Assembly: GCA_938041955.1 (NCBI GenBank)
Contig: CALISD010000084.1
Coordinates: 1 to 64,000 of the forward strand
DNA length: 64,000 nt
Direction of reading: 5' to 3'
Source of the DNA: an uncultured Granulosicoccaceae bacterium
GTDB lineage: Bacteria > Pseudomonadota > Gammaproteobacteria > Granulosicoccales > Granulosicoccaceae
Position 1 is the first letter of the stretch, and each line of letters opens with the position of its first letter. Of the stretch, positions 35,124-44,200 are shown piece by piece. The position numbers and the translations under genes are program-made. Below the pieces are notes generated by a model. That model saw only the letters and a list, made by a program, of their open reading frames with translations. It did no database searches and was not told the DNA's origin.

Positions 35124-35239
35124 CGGTTGATCTGAACAGGAATTTTAACGCCTACGGGGGTCAGTGAAAACTGTATTTTATGGTGATCTGGCAGGGTAGA
35201 TGTGCTGTGCATCAATAAGCCAGCTTTATATTAAGGTGT

Positions 35240-35701
35240 TTATGCAATTCCGGCATCCAGGCTTGCTGCCATTAGCATGCCCAGAGATTCGCATTGGTCA
35301 GTAAAGTCTGGTTGGTAAGTGCCGTGTAGTAACACCGGATCAGTTATCGAGCGCCACCTTAAACCGGTAACGATGCGCTCTACTGCGCTAATAGTGCCGG
35401 TGCCGTCGAGTCCCGCACGTACGTAAAGTGCGTAGGGTGTGCCCTGTTTTTGTTCCAGTACCGGATAATAGATTCGATCAAAGAAATCCTTTAGTGCGCC
35501 ACTCATGTAGCCGAAGTTTTCAGTGGTCCCCAGTATTATTCCGTCAGCTGTCATTACGTCATCTGCGTTTGCCTCAAGCGGCTGCAGATGAACTGCCTCT
35601 ACTGATTCAATGTCCGGGTGGCGACAGCCCTTCAAGGCAGCATGTGCAAGCGCTGCTGTATTTTCTGAAGGGGTATTGGCTACGATGAGAAGTTTCTTCA
35701 C
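35240..35701 (-). CDS. Flavodoxin-fold NAD(P)H-dependent reductase family protein
   Basis: The 153 residues begin KKLLIVANTPSENTAALAHA, the FMN phosphate-binding start of flavodoxin-like reductases. GIILGTTENFGYMSGALKDFFDRIYYP follows, with the flavin-contacting loop, then YALYVRAGLDGTGT. It is probably a small FMN-dependent redox protein or quinone reductase in the cytosol. The substrate is not predictable. It precedes rdgC's 3' end in the opposite sense of upp-tcdA, 18 bp from the rdgC stop. Confidence 0.82.
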   Translation of the reverse strand: MKKLLIVANTPSENTAALAHAALKGCRHPDIESVEAVHLQPLEANADDVMTADGIILGTTENFGYMSGALKDFFDRIYYPVLEQKQGTPYALYVRAGLDGTGTISAVERIVTGLRWRSITDPVLLHGTYQPDFTDQCESLGMLMAASLDAGIA

Positions 35702-35719
35702 GTATTTTACACCTGAGCA

Positions 35720-36631
35720 TTAGTCTTCTTTGATGCCGCCAAATACTTCTATTATGGCGGGAAATAAGGTCGAAAATTCTAGTGCCATCAACGTGACATT
35801 GCTGTCAAATACGGCCCGTGGATCCAGGTCAGCCATGTCTGATCCGTCATCCGGTGCACTATCAGTGAATTTAATTTTATGGAAGGCGAATTCTTCATCC
35901 AGCACAAATGAAAGTGTTTCGTTAGATTCCAGTGCCATGCGGGTGACTTGCTTGCCAGAGGTTGATAGCGCTTTAATCTCATCACTGGTCAAATCTTGTT
36001 TGTTACAGCGGATATAGCCTGCAATTTCATTGTCATCCTGCAGCACGCATTCATCGCCGATGATTAGCTCATTCGGCACTTTGTGGGTGCCTTTGAGCCA
36101 TCTCGTAAAAAGAGCTGCCTGACCGACTTCAGTTTGAACTGGTTTAATCGGCAGCTTTTCGACAGACTCGCGCAGTAGGCTGGTGCATTGGTCCACTTTT
36201 TTTGCGCTGGCGTTGTCTACTACTAACAGGCCTTGCTCGGGCATGATCAGTACCTGGTCATAGCTTGATTTAGTGAACGCCTGCGGAGTCAGTTCCATCA
36301 CCACATTGTCGCGGATATCGAGCTTCTCTTTGCCGCGGATCTTTCGATCGAGTTTTTGCTCCAGTATCTGTATGCGTTCTGCCATATGTTCGGCGATGAC
36401 GCTCGATGGAAGAATCCTTTCTTCTCTGCGTGCCTTGATCAGCATGAACCCGGAGGTGGCATGTACCAGTTGCTCACTGCCTTCTCCCATTGGTGGCACC
36501 CAGCCGTAGCTAGCCAGTTGACGGCTGTTGACCGCCCTGAAAGCCTGCGATTGCAAGGATTCCTCGAGCGTCTCCGGCTTGAGCTTGCATGGATTGAGGA
36601 AGTGAAAAACGCTTGCGGACTTGAACCACAT
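35720..36631 (-). CDS. rdgC: Recombination-associated protein RdgC
   Basis: This 303-residue ring-forming DNA-binding protein modulates RecA and helps replication-fork handling. The ATG at 36631 (MWFKSASVFHFLNP) matches the family start. Also seen are RAVNSRQLASYGWVPPMG, GFMLIKARREERILPSSVI, and LTPQAFTKSSYDQVLIMPEQGLLVVDNASAKKVDQ. The length equals E. coli RdgC (303). An additional 33 in-frame residues upstream are not family-like. It may be cotranscribed with the downstream flavodoxin-fold gene. Confidence 0.94.
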   Translation of the reverse strand: MWFKSASVFHFLNPCKLKPETLEESLQSQAFRAVNSRQLASYGWVPPMGEGSEQLVHATSGFMLIKARREERILPSSVIAEHMAERIQILEQKLDRKIRGKEKLDIRDNVVMELTPQAFTKSSYDQVLIMPEQGLLVVDNASAKKVDQCTSLLRESVEKLPIKPVQTEVGQAALFTRWLKGTHKVPNELIIGDECVLQDDNEIAGYIRCNKQDLTSDEIKALSTSGKQVTRMALESNETLSFVLDEEFAFHKIKFTDSAPDDGSDMADLDPRAVFDSNVTLMALEFSTLFPAIIEVFGGIKED

Positions 36632-36844
36632 GGTGATGTGTTCCCGGAGGTAAAGTATTGATTGTGTGGGCCTTAGCCGGCTTTGGCTAGACGCGCTCAC
36701 GGCTGCACTGTGGTATCCACTGGTCGACAACCAAGGTTGTGATCACCCTAAAGGGGAAGAGGATTGTACCGGATTGATCATGCTTTTGGCTGATTCAATG
36801 CGCCGAATAAAGTAGTCTTGTATTTTTAGAAAATTGAGCAACTC

Positions 36845-37768
36845 ATGGCCAGGACCGCACTTTTGACCCACCCCGATTGCGTAAAACACGAAATCAGCCC
36901 CGGCCACCCTGAGCAACCGGCGCGAATCGCCGCCGTCCTCGATGAGTTGGTTGCCGAGGGTCTTTTTCAAATGGTCGAACAAATTGAAGCGCCGGAGGCC
37001 GACAGGGAGCAATTGCTGCTGGCGCACCCCGCCAGTTATGTCGATAGCGTTATTAACGCATCACCCACCAGCGGTTCGGTGCAGCTTGATGCAGATACGG
37101 CGATGAATGCATTTTCATTGCGTGCTGCGATGCTTGCTGCAGGGGCCGGAATTAAAGCAGTCGATCTTGTGGTAGGTGAAAAGTTCGACAATGCCTTTTG
37201 TTGTCTGCGACCGCCAGGTCATCATGCAGAGAAGACCAGTGCTATGGGATTCTGTTTTTTCGGCAGCATCGCCATTGCCGCTCTTTATGCGTTGCAAAAA
37301 CCGGGTATTGAAAAGGTTGCCATCATCGATTTTGATGTTCACCACGGTAACGGTACAGAAGATTTAATTGGTGATCACCCGGACATATTCTTTTGCTCGT
37401 CCTTTCAGTATCCGTTGTATCCGGGTAAGTATGGCGAAAATGTTCCAGGTCGCAAGATAAACATCCCACTTGCTGCCGGCTGTGATGGAGCTGAGTTTAA
37501 AAAGCAAATGCAAACCGACTGCCTGCCAGCGTTGCGTGCATTTAAACCGGATATGGTTTTTATCTCTGCGGGTTTCGATGCGCACCGGGACGATCCGCTT
37601 GCGGGGTTGGCGCTGGTCGAGGAAGACTTTGCATGGATCACTGCGGAGTTACGATCAGTGGCCGGTGAGTTTAGCGACGGACGGCTCGTCTCTATGCTTG
37701 AAGGCGGTTACGATCTGGCGGCACTTGGTCGAAGTGCGACAGCGCATATTAAAGAGCTACTGCGCTAG
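36845..37768 (+). CDS. Histone-deacetylase-like amidohydrolase
   Basis: This 307-residue zinc-dependent deacylase of the arginase/HDAC fold is of the bacterial acetoin-utilisation or acetylpolyamine type. Catalytic elements are HPEQPARIAAV near the N-terminus, LRPPGHHAEK (tandem His) near residue 125, the metal ligands of IIDFDVHHGNGTED near residues 160-175, SAGFDAHRDDPLAGL near residue 242, and LEGGYDLAAL near the end. All are intact. The acetylated substrate is unknown, as no polyamine genes are adjacent. It is divergent from rdgC. Confidence 0.9.
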   Translation: MARTALLTHPDCVKHEISPGHPEQPARIAAVLDELVAEGLFQMVEQIEAPEADREQLLLAHPASYVDSVINASPTSGSVQLDADTAMNAFSLRAAMLAAGAGIKAVDLVVGEKFDNAFCCLRPPGHHAEKTSAMGFCFFGSIAIAALYALQKPGIEKVAIIDFDVHHGNGTEDLIGDHPDIFFCSSFQYPLYPGKYGENVPGRKINIPLAAGCDGAEFKKQMQTDCLPALRAFKPDMVFISAGFDAHRDDPLAGLALVEEDFAWITAELRSVAGEFSDGRLVSMLEGGYDLAALGRSATAHIKELLR

Positions 37769-37857
37769 ACAGTATAAAGCGGGTGTCTTGATAGACTCAA
37801 TCTCATGGGTCCGGCAGATTATTCTGCAAGACCCGGTGACTATCAAAAGTGAAGAGC

Positions 37858-38439
37858 CTATGGCTCGACTCGAGAGACATTAAAGACCAGGGTGAATTGC
37901 GATTCATCACCCGCCTGATCAAATAATATAGTGTAGTCACCTGCCGGAAGCGGCGCGGTAAAGCCAATTGCCCCGTTCCCCTGACTTGCCAGGGCTAGCA
38001 CGTCCTGATTCAGGCTGCTTCGGTTGTAGGTAGTGTAGCCAAGCAATTCACCCGGACGACTTGCTGCAGTTTCAGGCCTGACGGTGAAGCTGGTGCCGCG
38101 TTGGATCGCCATGAAGGTGGCATCGTCGCTTATAGAGGTGTAGTTGGTCAGCGTGATGGAATCAAGTGTGTCGCAAGTGCCAACATTAAAAGTAATGTAG
38201 TCATCATCGGGATCCAGGGTGCTCGCTATAAATACGTTCGCGCCAGCTCCAAGAATCCATGGTGTCGGGTTGAGTGGGTCATTCGAAGTGTCACCGACGA
38301 TGCCTTCTTCAAGTCTTAGTGCTTGAGCTGAGCTACATTGAATCGGTTCTGCTGCCACTGTGTTCTTGCTGCTTCCACCACAGGCGCTGAGGCTTGCTGC
38401 TATTGAGGTGATAGCGGCGGTAATCATTAATCTATTCAT
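37858..38439 (-). CDS. Small lipoprotein of unknown function
   Basis: The 193 residues have a lipoprotein signal (MNRLMITAAITSIAASLSAC) with lipobox SLSAC at residue 20. A beta-rich domain follows with two cysteines (PIQCSSAQ and GTCDTLDSI), probably one disulfide. PAGDYTILFDQAGDESQFTLVFNVSRVEP near the end resembles a pre-peptidase C-terminal-like beta sandwich, but I do not assign it firmly. Its 3' end is convergent with the deacylase gene. Confidence 0.68.
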   Translation of the reverse strand: MNRLMITAAITSIAASLSACGGSSKNTVAAEPIQCSSAQALRLEEGIVGDTSNDPLNPTPWILGAGANVFIASTLDPDDDYITFNVGTCDTLDSITLTNYTSISDDATFMAIQRGTSFTVRPETAASRPGELLGYTTYNRSSLNQDVLALASQGNGAIGFTAPLPAGDYTILFDQAGDESQFTLVFNVSRVEP

Positions 38440-38624
38440 TGGTCAAAGCTCTTAATAAGGGATAAATTTTTGATTAAGCAATGGTGCATTCAGAACCAAA
38501 TAATAATTTATCAAATTGTTTCTTGAAAGTCTCGAATATGAGAAATGAGCAGAACCTGCCAATTGCTTTCGTCACATTGACATTCGTGACTCTGGCACTA
38601 CCGCACACTTATGGGTAAGAAATT

Positions 38625-38645
38625 ATTCTGCCACTCTGGCAGAAT
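38625..38645. promoter_or_regulatory. Perfect 9-bp dyad, possible operator
   Basis: ATTCTGCCA-CTC-TGGCAGAAT lies about 100 bp upstream of the anchored exported protein gene. The 21-bp length and symmetry fit a dimeric repressor site. A terminator is less likely because no T-tract follows. Confidence 0.5.
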
Positions 38646-38659
38646 ACCGCAAACAAGAA

Positions 38660-38692
38660 TAGCGAACGGTTAACATGCTAGCGTGTTCGCTA
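38660..38692. promoter_or_regulatory. Second inverted repeat, possible operator
   Basis: TAGCGAAC, a 17-bp spacer, then GTTCGCTA. It lies 50 bp upstream of the proposed start at 38743, where a promoter or operator would be expected. Confidence 0.4.
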
Positions 38693-38742
38693 GGCAGGAA
38701 ACAGAAGGCCCGTTCAAACGACATCGATTGCAGGAGCACTGC

Positions 38743-39456
38743 GTGGCAATACTCAAGAGAATTAAACTTGGCAACGCTCTATCCATTTTGTGTACAGTAC
38801 TGGTTTTTTTTCAACAGGCAGTCTCTGTAATTCACGCTGCAGAGCTTTATGAAATTAACGTTGTTCAGTTGTCAGTGGAGACCCCTGGCACTGACGATAT
38901 TGATATAGATCCGCCGCAGGTGGATCATATTCCTGTCACAACCGGGATCGCTGGTACTGTGCAGTCTTTTAGCGTCACAGCGATTGATGCAAAAGGCGTA
39001 CATAGTGCGACTCTGATGGTGAGGGCGACTGGCCAGCAGGAATATCAATCGGTGCCAATGCAATCGATACCGGATACCGATAGCTACACTGCGTCGGTCG
39101 AATCAACAGCTGGGCAAAAGCGGCTTGAATATTATTTTTTGATTGTCGACACCGGCGGTAACAAAGTACTTAGTGGATTTCCCTATGAACCGTTTGAGCG
39201 ATTTCTCGAAGCAACTGTTTTAGCGAGTGACAGCCCGGCTGGTGCTGCAATGGCAGAACAGGTTAGCGAATCTGTCGAAAACACTGACTCTTTGGCTGGC
39301 GAAGAATTATCGAAAAAAAAATCAAACCTGCTCGTTTGGGGGGCAATTGGATTGGTAGTAGTGGGTGTGCTGGCAGCTTCCGGGGGTGGTTCCGGGTCTG
39401 GTGACGCGGGAGTTGCAACGGTGCCAGTCACTGTGAACGTGCCGTTACCTCGTTAA
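38743..39456 (+). CDS. Exported protein with C-terminal membrane anchor
   Basis: The 237 residues start at GTG 38743, preceded by AGGAG at a 7-base spacing. An earlier GTG at 38683 would put a charged 20-residue leader before the signal and lacks a ribosome-binding site. The signal peptide (ILCTVLVFFQQAVSVIHAAE) is followed by an Ig-like beta domain (about 45-150; DIDPPQVDHIPVTTGIAGTV, YYFLIVDTGGNK). A polar linker and a C-terminal helix (SNLLVWGAIGLVVVGVLAA) with a Gly/Ser-rich tail complete it. The role is unknown. It converges on the SUMF-like lipoprotein gene. Confidence 0.68.
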   Translation: MAILKRIKLGNALSILCTVLVFFQQAVSVIHAAELYEINVVQLSVETPGTDDIDIDPPQVDHIPVTTGIAGTVQSFSVTAIDAKGVHSATLMVRATGQQEYQSVPMQSIPDTDSYTASVESTAGQKRLEYYFLIVDTGGNKVLSGFPYEPFERFLEATVLASDSPAGAAMAEQVSESVENTDSLAGEELSKKKSNLLVWGAIGLVVVGVLAASGGGSGSGDAGVATVPVTVNVPLPR

Positions 39457-39485
39457 AAGTGTTTCCATTATCGATAGGGCTGATT

Positions 39486-40706
39486 CTAATATTCCAACGC
39501 GATCCTAAAACCACTGTAGGAATATGCGCGGTCTCTGGTTTCTCTTGCCCGATACGCGCTGCGTAACCGTTCAGGTGGTGCAGACCAGGAGCCCCCTCGA
39601 ATAGAATAGGTGGGGTTCTCTGGAAACGGATCGCAGCTCTGTTCTGCGCCACTGTAGATAATTGAGAAGGTGCTGCACGTCCATTCGGCCAGGTTGCCGT
39701 TCATGTCGTGGATACCCCAAGGGTTTGCAGTGTATGACCCGACCGGTGCTGTTTGGGTCGATTTCAACCCGACTGGGGATCCATTGTAAGTAACACTGGC
39801 GTTGAAGTTGGCTTGCGCCTCAGTGATTGTCTGACCGGTGCTGAACGGCGTATCCGTTCCAGCCCTTGCTGCATATTCCCATTCAGCCTCTGTTGGTAGC
39901 CGATAGTTTTTATCGGTTTGTTCACTGAGCCATTCTGTATAAGCGACCGCATCTGCCTGGCTTACAAACATGGCAGGCTGTGCTCCACGCCCCCAGCCAT
40001 TGTCGTTTGGCCTTGCTCTGCCGGTCGCCACAGCGAATTGGTCATACTGTTCGAACGTAACTTCATATTTGCCTATGGCAAATGCGTTGATACAGACCTG
40101 GTGAGGGATTTCGGAAAGGTTCCGAAGTAGTTCGGTGTCGGGGCTGCCCATTAAAAAGCACCCGGCATTGACAGAAACAGTTTGCGGTTCATTGATAATG
40201 AAGGTGCCGGAATCTGCTACCAGAGGGTTGCTGTCGCCGATCCGCTCCACAAGGTTTGATACACCGTCACTGTCGAAGTCAAACCCGATGCCGGTAGTTG
40301 TGTATTCATCACTTAGCGTGATGGTGCTGGCTTGCGTATCTGTTGTGAAAGTGGAAGTCTGGCTTGCCATCAACAAACGCTCTTGTTCAAACGTTTCTAC
40401 CCAGGTGACGGAAATCGTGTTGGTCGATGATGCGGGAACATTAAGGGGAACTGCCCATGAATCGTTTATTCCTTGCCCTCGAAAAATTTGAGGTCGGCCA
40501 TTGTTGATACTAATCTCCAGGCTGACAGCGTTTGCGTTGATTGCCCTCACTTGTCGTATTGCTTCCGGTACCGGAAACCGGGTCACTGACGGTTCGCTGT
40601 TGCATCCATTAAGTGCCCCAATGGCAATAAGTGCTGTCGCTAAAGCCGCACTTCTGTAATTTATCGTGCGCAGTTTTTGTAGTGGCATTGCTAGGTACTT
40701 CACCAT
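39486..40706 (-). CDS. SUMF1/FGE-domain lipoprotein
   Basis: The 406 residues have a lipoprotein signal ending ALNGC near residue 35, then a beta-rich region to about residue 165 with FDFDSDGVSNLVERIGDSNP (Ca-type repeat). A formylglycine-generating-enzyme-like domain follows (about 175-406; GCFLMGSPDTE, YRLPTEAEWEYAARAG, GNLAEWTCS, RGGSWSAPPERLRSAYRARE, SGFRIALEY). The two catalytic cysteines of true FGE are missing from the RGGSW segment, so it is probably a binding or structural relative. The ATG at 40706 overlaps the upstream TRIC-fusion stop by 7 bp. The pair is probably translated together. Confidence 0.82.
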   Translation of the reverse strand: MVKYLAMPLQKLRTINYRSAALATALIAIGALNGCNSEPSVTRFPVPEAIRQVRAINANAVSLEISINNGRPQIFRGQGINDSWAVPLNVPASSTNTISVTWVETFEQERLLMASQTSTFTTDTQASTITLSDEYTTTGIGFDFDSDGVSNLVERIGDSNPLVADSGTFIINEPQTVSVNAGCFLMGSPDTELLRNLSEIPHQVCINAFAIGKYEVTFEQYDQFAVATGRARPNDNGWGRGAQPAMFVSQADAVAYTEWLSEQTDKNYRLPTEAEWEYAARAGTDTPFSTGQTITEAQANFNASVTYNGSPVGLKSTQTAPVGSYTANPWGIHDMNGNLAEWTCSTFSIIYSGAEQSCDPFPENPTYSIRGGSWSAPPERLRSAYRARETRDRAYSYSGFRIALEY

Positions 40707-42316
40707 TGAATTTTCGTCCAGCCTTTTTCTGTAAGCAACAGATTTAAAGCAATTACGCCATAGTCGCTGGCTGGATAGGTAAGATTGCCGTCAGGCAGGC
40801 GCATTGTCTTAAGTTCAAGTCTGGCGGAGACATTTTTTTTAAGTGTTGAAATCTGGGTCAGCTGGACATTAATTTCAACGTAGCGATCAAATAGTTTGTT
40901 AAACAGATTGTGCCTGTCATTGTCGTCTGAAGTAAGTGCTTTGATTGCAGTTAGGTTTCTTAATTCAATGGCTCTTTGTAACTTCCAGAATTGCTTCTCT
41001 GCATAGTCAATGTCGCTGTCGCTTAGCGCTGCTTGAAATATTGCCAGCTGCTGTTGAATGTCTTTTTCAACGATGGCGATGTTGTTGGTCTGTATTCCGT
41101 AGGACTTTGCCATCGTGACTTCATTAGTAGCTGCATCGAAATTGCCATGGCTTAAGTGTTGCTTTGCGCTCGCTATATGAAGTTCCACGCTTGATGCGGC
41201 CAGTGCCTGGCTTTTTCTTTCAATTTCAACCAGGTTTAGCCGTGTGTTTAGAGCGCTTTGTAAATGGCTGAACTTGTTGCCGTGGCGGTCATATGCTGCG
41301 GCCATTTCCATTGATTTCTGAAATTTATTCAGATCTTCTGCATTAAGTGCGGCCTCGGCGTCGGCAATGTGTCGCTGGTATGTCTGTAACTCATCGCGTT
41401 CGACCCTTAGTGAAAGCAGCAAGTGATGTTGTGGGTTAAGGCGACTTGCCTCATCTATAGTGGTAGTAGCACCTGCCAGGTTGTTGTTTTCCAATTGCCA
41501 GCGCGCAAGCGTGATGTATTCATCCAGTAGTCGACCATGCGATGTGGTCTGGCTAGCGCTGTTTGCAACGGCAGTACTGGATGTTGGTTCGAAAAAGTAC
41601 AAGCTCGTGGCAGAGGCGATAGTTATCACGGTGACTGCTTTTGCGAATGATCTCGCCACTGTGTGCTTTGCTTGCGAAGATTTTACCTGTGTATGTCCAT
41701 TCTGCAGTGCAGTTGTGATCGGTACTTCAGCCACAACGGCAGGCAGACGCTCGCGGGTGAACGTTGAGATAATTGCCACTGCCAGCACCAGCGCCACAGA
41801 CAGAGTCCATATCGGTAGCCCTAAATGGGTTGCAAGCAGACTGCCTGCAGCCCCGGCAACCATCATGAAGGGGTAAACCGGATCGGACAATGCTTGTGGT
41901 GGTTGGCTTGTAATTGCATCGCGGATCAGGCCACCACCGATGCCACTCAAGATGCCCATGGCGAATGCAACCGGTATAGAACCGGTTTGGCCAAATGCCT
42001 GACTAAACCCCAGTGAGATGAACACAGCCAGAGAAAAGCTATCGAGCAGGTAGAACAAGACGGAGTTTGTGCGTACCTTCAGGAAATAGCTGGCACCGGC
42101 AGCTGAAACAATCGCCCATCCATACGCACTTGATTCAAGCCAGAACAGCCCTGGCGTCTGCAGTAGCAGGTTTCTTACAGTACCACCGCCAACCGCTGTC
42201 AATAAGGCGATGTAGAGGATGCCGAGGATGTGATACCCATGTCCTCTGGCGGCCAGTGCACCGGAGTATGCAAATATGGCTGTGCCGATGATATCCAGTA
42301 CAAAAAACACATCCAT
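40700..42316 (-). CDS. TRIC/UPF0126-type channel fused to a helical-repeat C-terminal domain
   Basis: The 538 residues contain a TRIC-family domain in the first ~195. This has seven membrane helices in two repeats, each with the GGG-x-x-R signature (AVGGGTVRNLLL and GIGGGLIRDAI), as in YicG/TRIC cation channels. Stand-alone family members are about 200 residues. Here an eighth helix (VTVITIASATSLYFFEP, about 228-245) leads to a ~290-residue TPR-like or coiled-coil helical domain (ARWQLENNNLAGATTTIDEASRLNPQHH and similar). The fusion suggests a channel carrying its own soluble scaffold or sensor, on whichever side helix eight places it. It is coupled to the SUMF-like lipoprotein. Confidence 0.82.
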   Translation of the reverse strand: MDVFFVLDIIGTAIFAYSGALAARGHGYHILGILYIALLTAVGGGTVRNLLLQTPGLFWLESSAYGWAIVSAAGASYFLKVRTNSVLFYLLDSFSLAVFISLGFSQAFGQTGSIPVAFAMGILSGIGGGLIRDAITSQPPQALSDPVYPFMMVAGAAGSLLATHLGLPIWTLSVALVLAVAIISTFTRERLPAVVAEVPITTALQNGHTQVKSSQAKHTVARSFAKAVTVITIASATSLYFFEPTSSTAVANSASQTTSHGRLLDEYITLARWQLENNNLAGATTTIDEASRLNPQHHLLLSLRVERDELQTYQRHIADAEAALNAEDLNKFQKSMEMAAAYDRHGNKFSHLQSALNTRLNLVEIERKSQALAASSVELHIASAKQHLSHGNFDAATNEVTMAKSYGIQTNNIAIVEKDIQQQLAIFQAALSDSDIDYAEKQFWKLQRAIELRNLTAIKALTSDDNDRHNLFNKLFDRYVEINVQLTQISTLKKNVSARLELKTMRLPDGNLTYPASDYGVIALNLLLTEKGWTKIQW

Positions 42317-42628
42317 GAACTAGTAATTCTTTCTATTTGTAAGGTGCTGCGTCATAAGTTCTGCTTCATTGGGCAAAGGCGCAGGGGCGTTACTGCGCAG
42401 CAGAGTATCGCATTTTCAGAAAAATGAACCAACTGGAATACGCGTTTTTATGGTGTCCGGTCATGTGTCTTGTCAGGGCTGATTATTGATCGGAAGCTCG
42501 GATGAAGCCGAAGTTTCTGATAGCGGGTCAGTCAGTGTTCATAGTGTCGATTGACACACAGTTTTCTCCATCCCGGCAAAGGATGACGCGGGTTGTGTCG
42601 AGCTAGGTAGGTAGAGGATTAAGGAAGT
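42317..42628. other. 312-bp divergent region between the TRIC fusion and the AAA ATPase
   Basis: No gene. It contains a short dyad GTGTC-GATT-GACAC at 42544-42557, about 72 bp before the ATPase start, and AAGGAAG as ribosome-binding site immediately before 42629. Promoters for both directions must lie here. Confidence 0.5.
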
Positions 42629-44200
42629 ATGATGGACACCGACTCACTGGAAGCACATATCTACTCAGCGTTTCCGATTATCAAAATCGAAACTGATGAA
42701 GAACCCCGGTTGCTGGATCAGTTGCGCGGCGTTTCTCGTCGAACCCACAGGGCATTAAAAACCTGGTCTGTTGCCAGCGGATTGCAGACTCTTGAAGGTG
42801 ATCGTACGACTAAGAATTACCCCTACACCTGGGCAATCAAAGCAGACGACGATAGTGAATCCCATGACCCTGAAGCAGTGCTCGAGAAGCTCTCAAGCGA
42901 TACTGAAAATACGATCGTCGTATTGCTGGATTTTCATCCGTTTTTGACTAACCCGCGAGTGCTTCGGCTGCTGAAAGAGCTTGCTTTTGAGTGTGATGAT
43001 AAAAAAAACAAATTGATCCTGTTGAGCCACGCTATTACGGTGCCGGATGAAATTGCACGACTTACACAAATGTATGAAGTGTCTCTGCCGTCAGTCGTTG
43101 AGATTGCCAAGCTCGTTGATCAGGAGGCGGCGCTATTTAAAATCAAACGAAAGGACGAAACGCTCGCGATAGATCAAACCGCAAAGTCTTTGCTTATCAA
43201 TAATCTGGTCGGCGTAAATACCTCTGATGCATTGCGGCTGATCAGAAATGCAATTTACGTGGACAATGCCATTACCGCATCTGATGTGCCCGAAATTAAA
43301 AAAGCAAAGTATGACTTAATTAGTCACTCAGGTGCGTTGACGTATGAATACGACACTTCATCGTTTGAGAATATTGGCGGTTTTGTTAATTTGAAATCGT
43401 GGGTGTCGAAAAGACAGAAAGCCATTTTATCTACATCTGTCGACGCTTCTGGGAATAAAGATCGACCCAAAGGTATTCTGCTGCTAGGTGTTCAAGGTTG
43501 TGGAAAGAGTTTGGCGGCGCGAGCACTGTCCGGTCAACTGGGTGTGCCGCTGATTCGACTGGATTTTGGTTCGTTGTTTAATAAATATGTGGGTGAGAGC
43601 GAGAAAAATATACGAGAGGCGTTGCATTCAGCTGAAGTAATGTCTCCGTGCGTGCTGTGGATTGATGAGTTAGAGAAAAGCATCACCAGTGGCAGTGACG
43701 ACACAGGTGCGTCGAGTAGAATTCTCAGCTACTTGCTTAACTGGATGCAGGAAAACCGCTCCGGAACCTTTGTGGTGGCAACAGCGAATGACATCACAGC
43801 ATTGCCGCCTGAACTCATTCGTAAGGGGCGTATTGATGAGATCTTCTTTGTTGATCTGCCGAGTCGCACAATTCGTATAGATATTATGCGGTCGGTCCTG
43901 CAGAAACGTGGTATTGACCCCGCTTTGTTTGATCTGGCTCGTATCGCCCGGGAATGTGACGGTTTCTCCGGTGCAGAGATTGAGCAGGCGGTGGTGGCGT
44001 CGCTTTACCATACGGAATACATCGACGCACCACTATGTGCAGATTCAATTATTCATGAGATGCAGCAAACCCAGCCGTTGTCGGTGGTTCGCGCAGAATC
44101 GATTGCAGCACTTCGTCATTGGGCGGCGGATCGCACCGTGCCGGTGGATGAGAACGATGATTCTGACAAAAGCGAAACGGTGGGTCGGCAAGCGGCTTAA
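42629..44200 (+). CDS. Ycf46-like AAA ATPase
   Basis: The 523 residues have an N-terminal domain (to about residue 245) with VVLLDFHPFLTNPRVLRLLKELAFE, LILLSHAITVPDEIARL and VSLPSVVEIAKLV. This is the pattern of cyanobacterial/plastid Ycf46 proteins. The AAA+ domain has Walker A LLGVQGCGKSLAA near residue 288, Walker B CVLWIDELEKS near residue 345, sensor VVATANDITALPPEL, and an arginine-finger-type RKGRIDEIFFVDLP. An FtsH-like helical lid ends with DGFSGAEIEQAVVASL. It should be an active ring ATPase that remodels a partner. There is no protease domain and no membrane helix. An FtsZ paralogue follows 309 bp downstream. Confidence 0.88.
   Translation: MMDTDSLEAHIYSAFPIIKIETDEEPRLLDQLRGVSRRTHRALKTWSVASGLQTLEGDRTTKNYPYTWAIKADDDSESHDPEAVLEKLSSDTENTIVVLLDFHPFLTNPRVLRLLKELAFECDDKKNKLILLSHAITVPDEIARLTQMYEVSLPSVVEIAKLVDQEAALFKIKRKDETLAIDQTAKSLLINNLVGVNTSDALRLIRNAIYVDNAITASDVPEIKKAKYDLISHSGALTYEYDTSSFENIGGFVNLKSWVSKRQKAILSTSVDASGNKDRPKGILLLGVQGCGKSLAARALSGQLGVPLIRLDFGSLFNKYVGESEKNIREALHSAEVMSPCVLWIDELEKSITSGSDDTGASSRILSYLLNWMQENRSGTFVVATANDITALPPELIRKGRIDEIFFVDLPSRTIRIDIMRSVLQKRGIDPALFDLARIARECDGFSGAEIEQAVVASLYHTEYIDAPLCADSIIHEMQQTQPLSVVRAESIAALRHWAADRTVPVDENDDSDKSETVGRQAA

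Larger units (their letters stand above)
38440..38742. other. 303-bp divergent regulatory region with two dyads
   Basis: It is AT-rich beside the lipoprotein start. It contains two inverted repeats described separately (38625-38645 and 38660-38692). No gene is seen. Confidence 0.6.

Noticed and set aside
39486-40706. Active formylglycine-generating enzyme
   Set aside because: The RGGSW region lacks the paired cysteines of true FGE, and no sulfatase gene is nearby.
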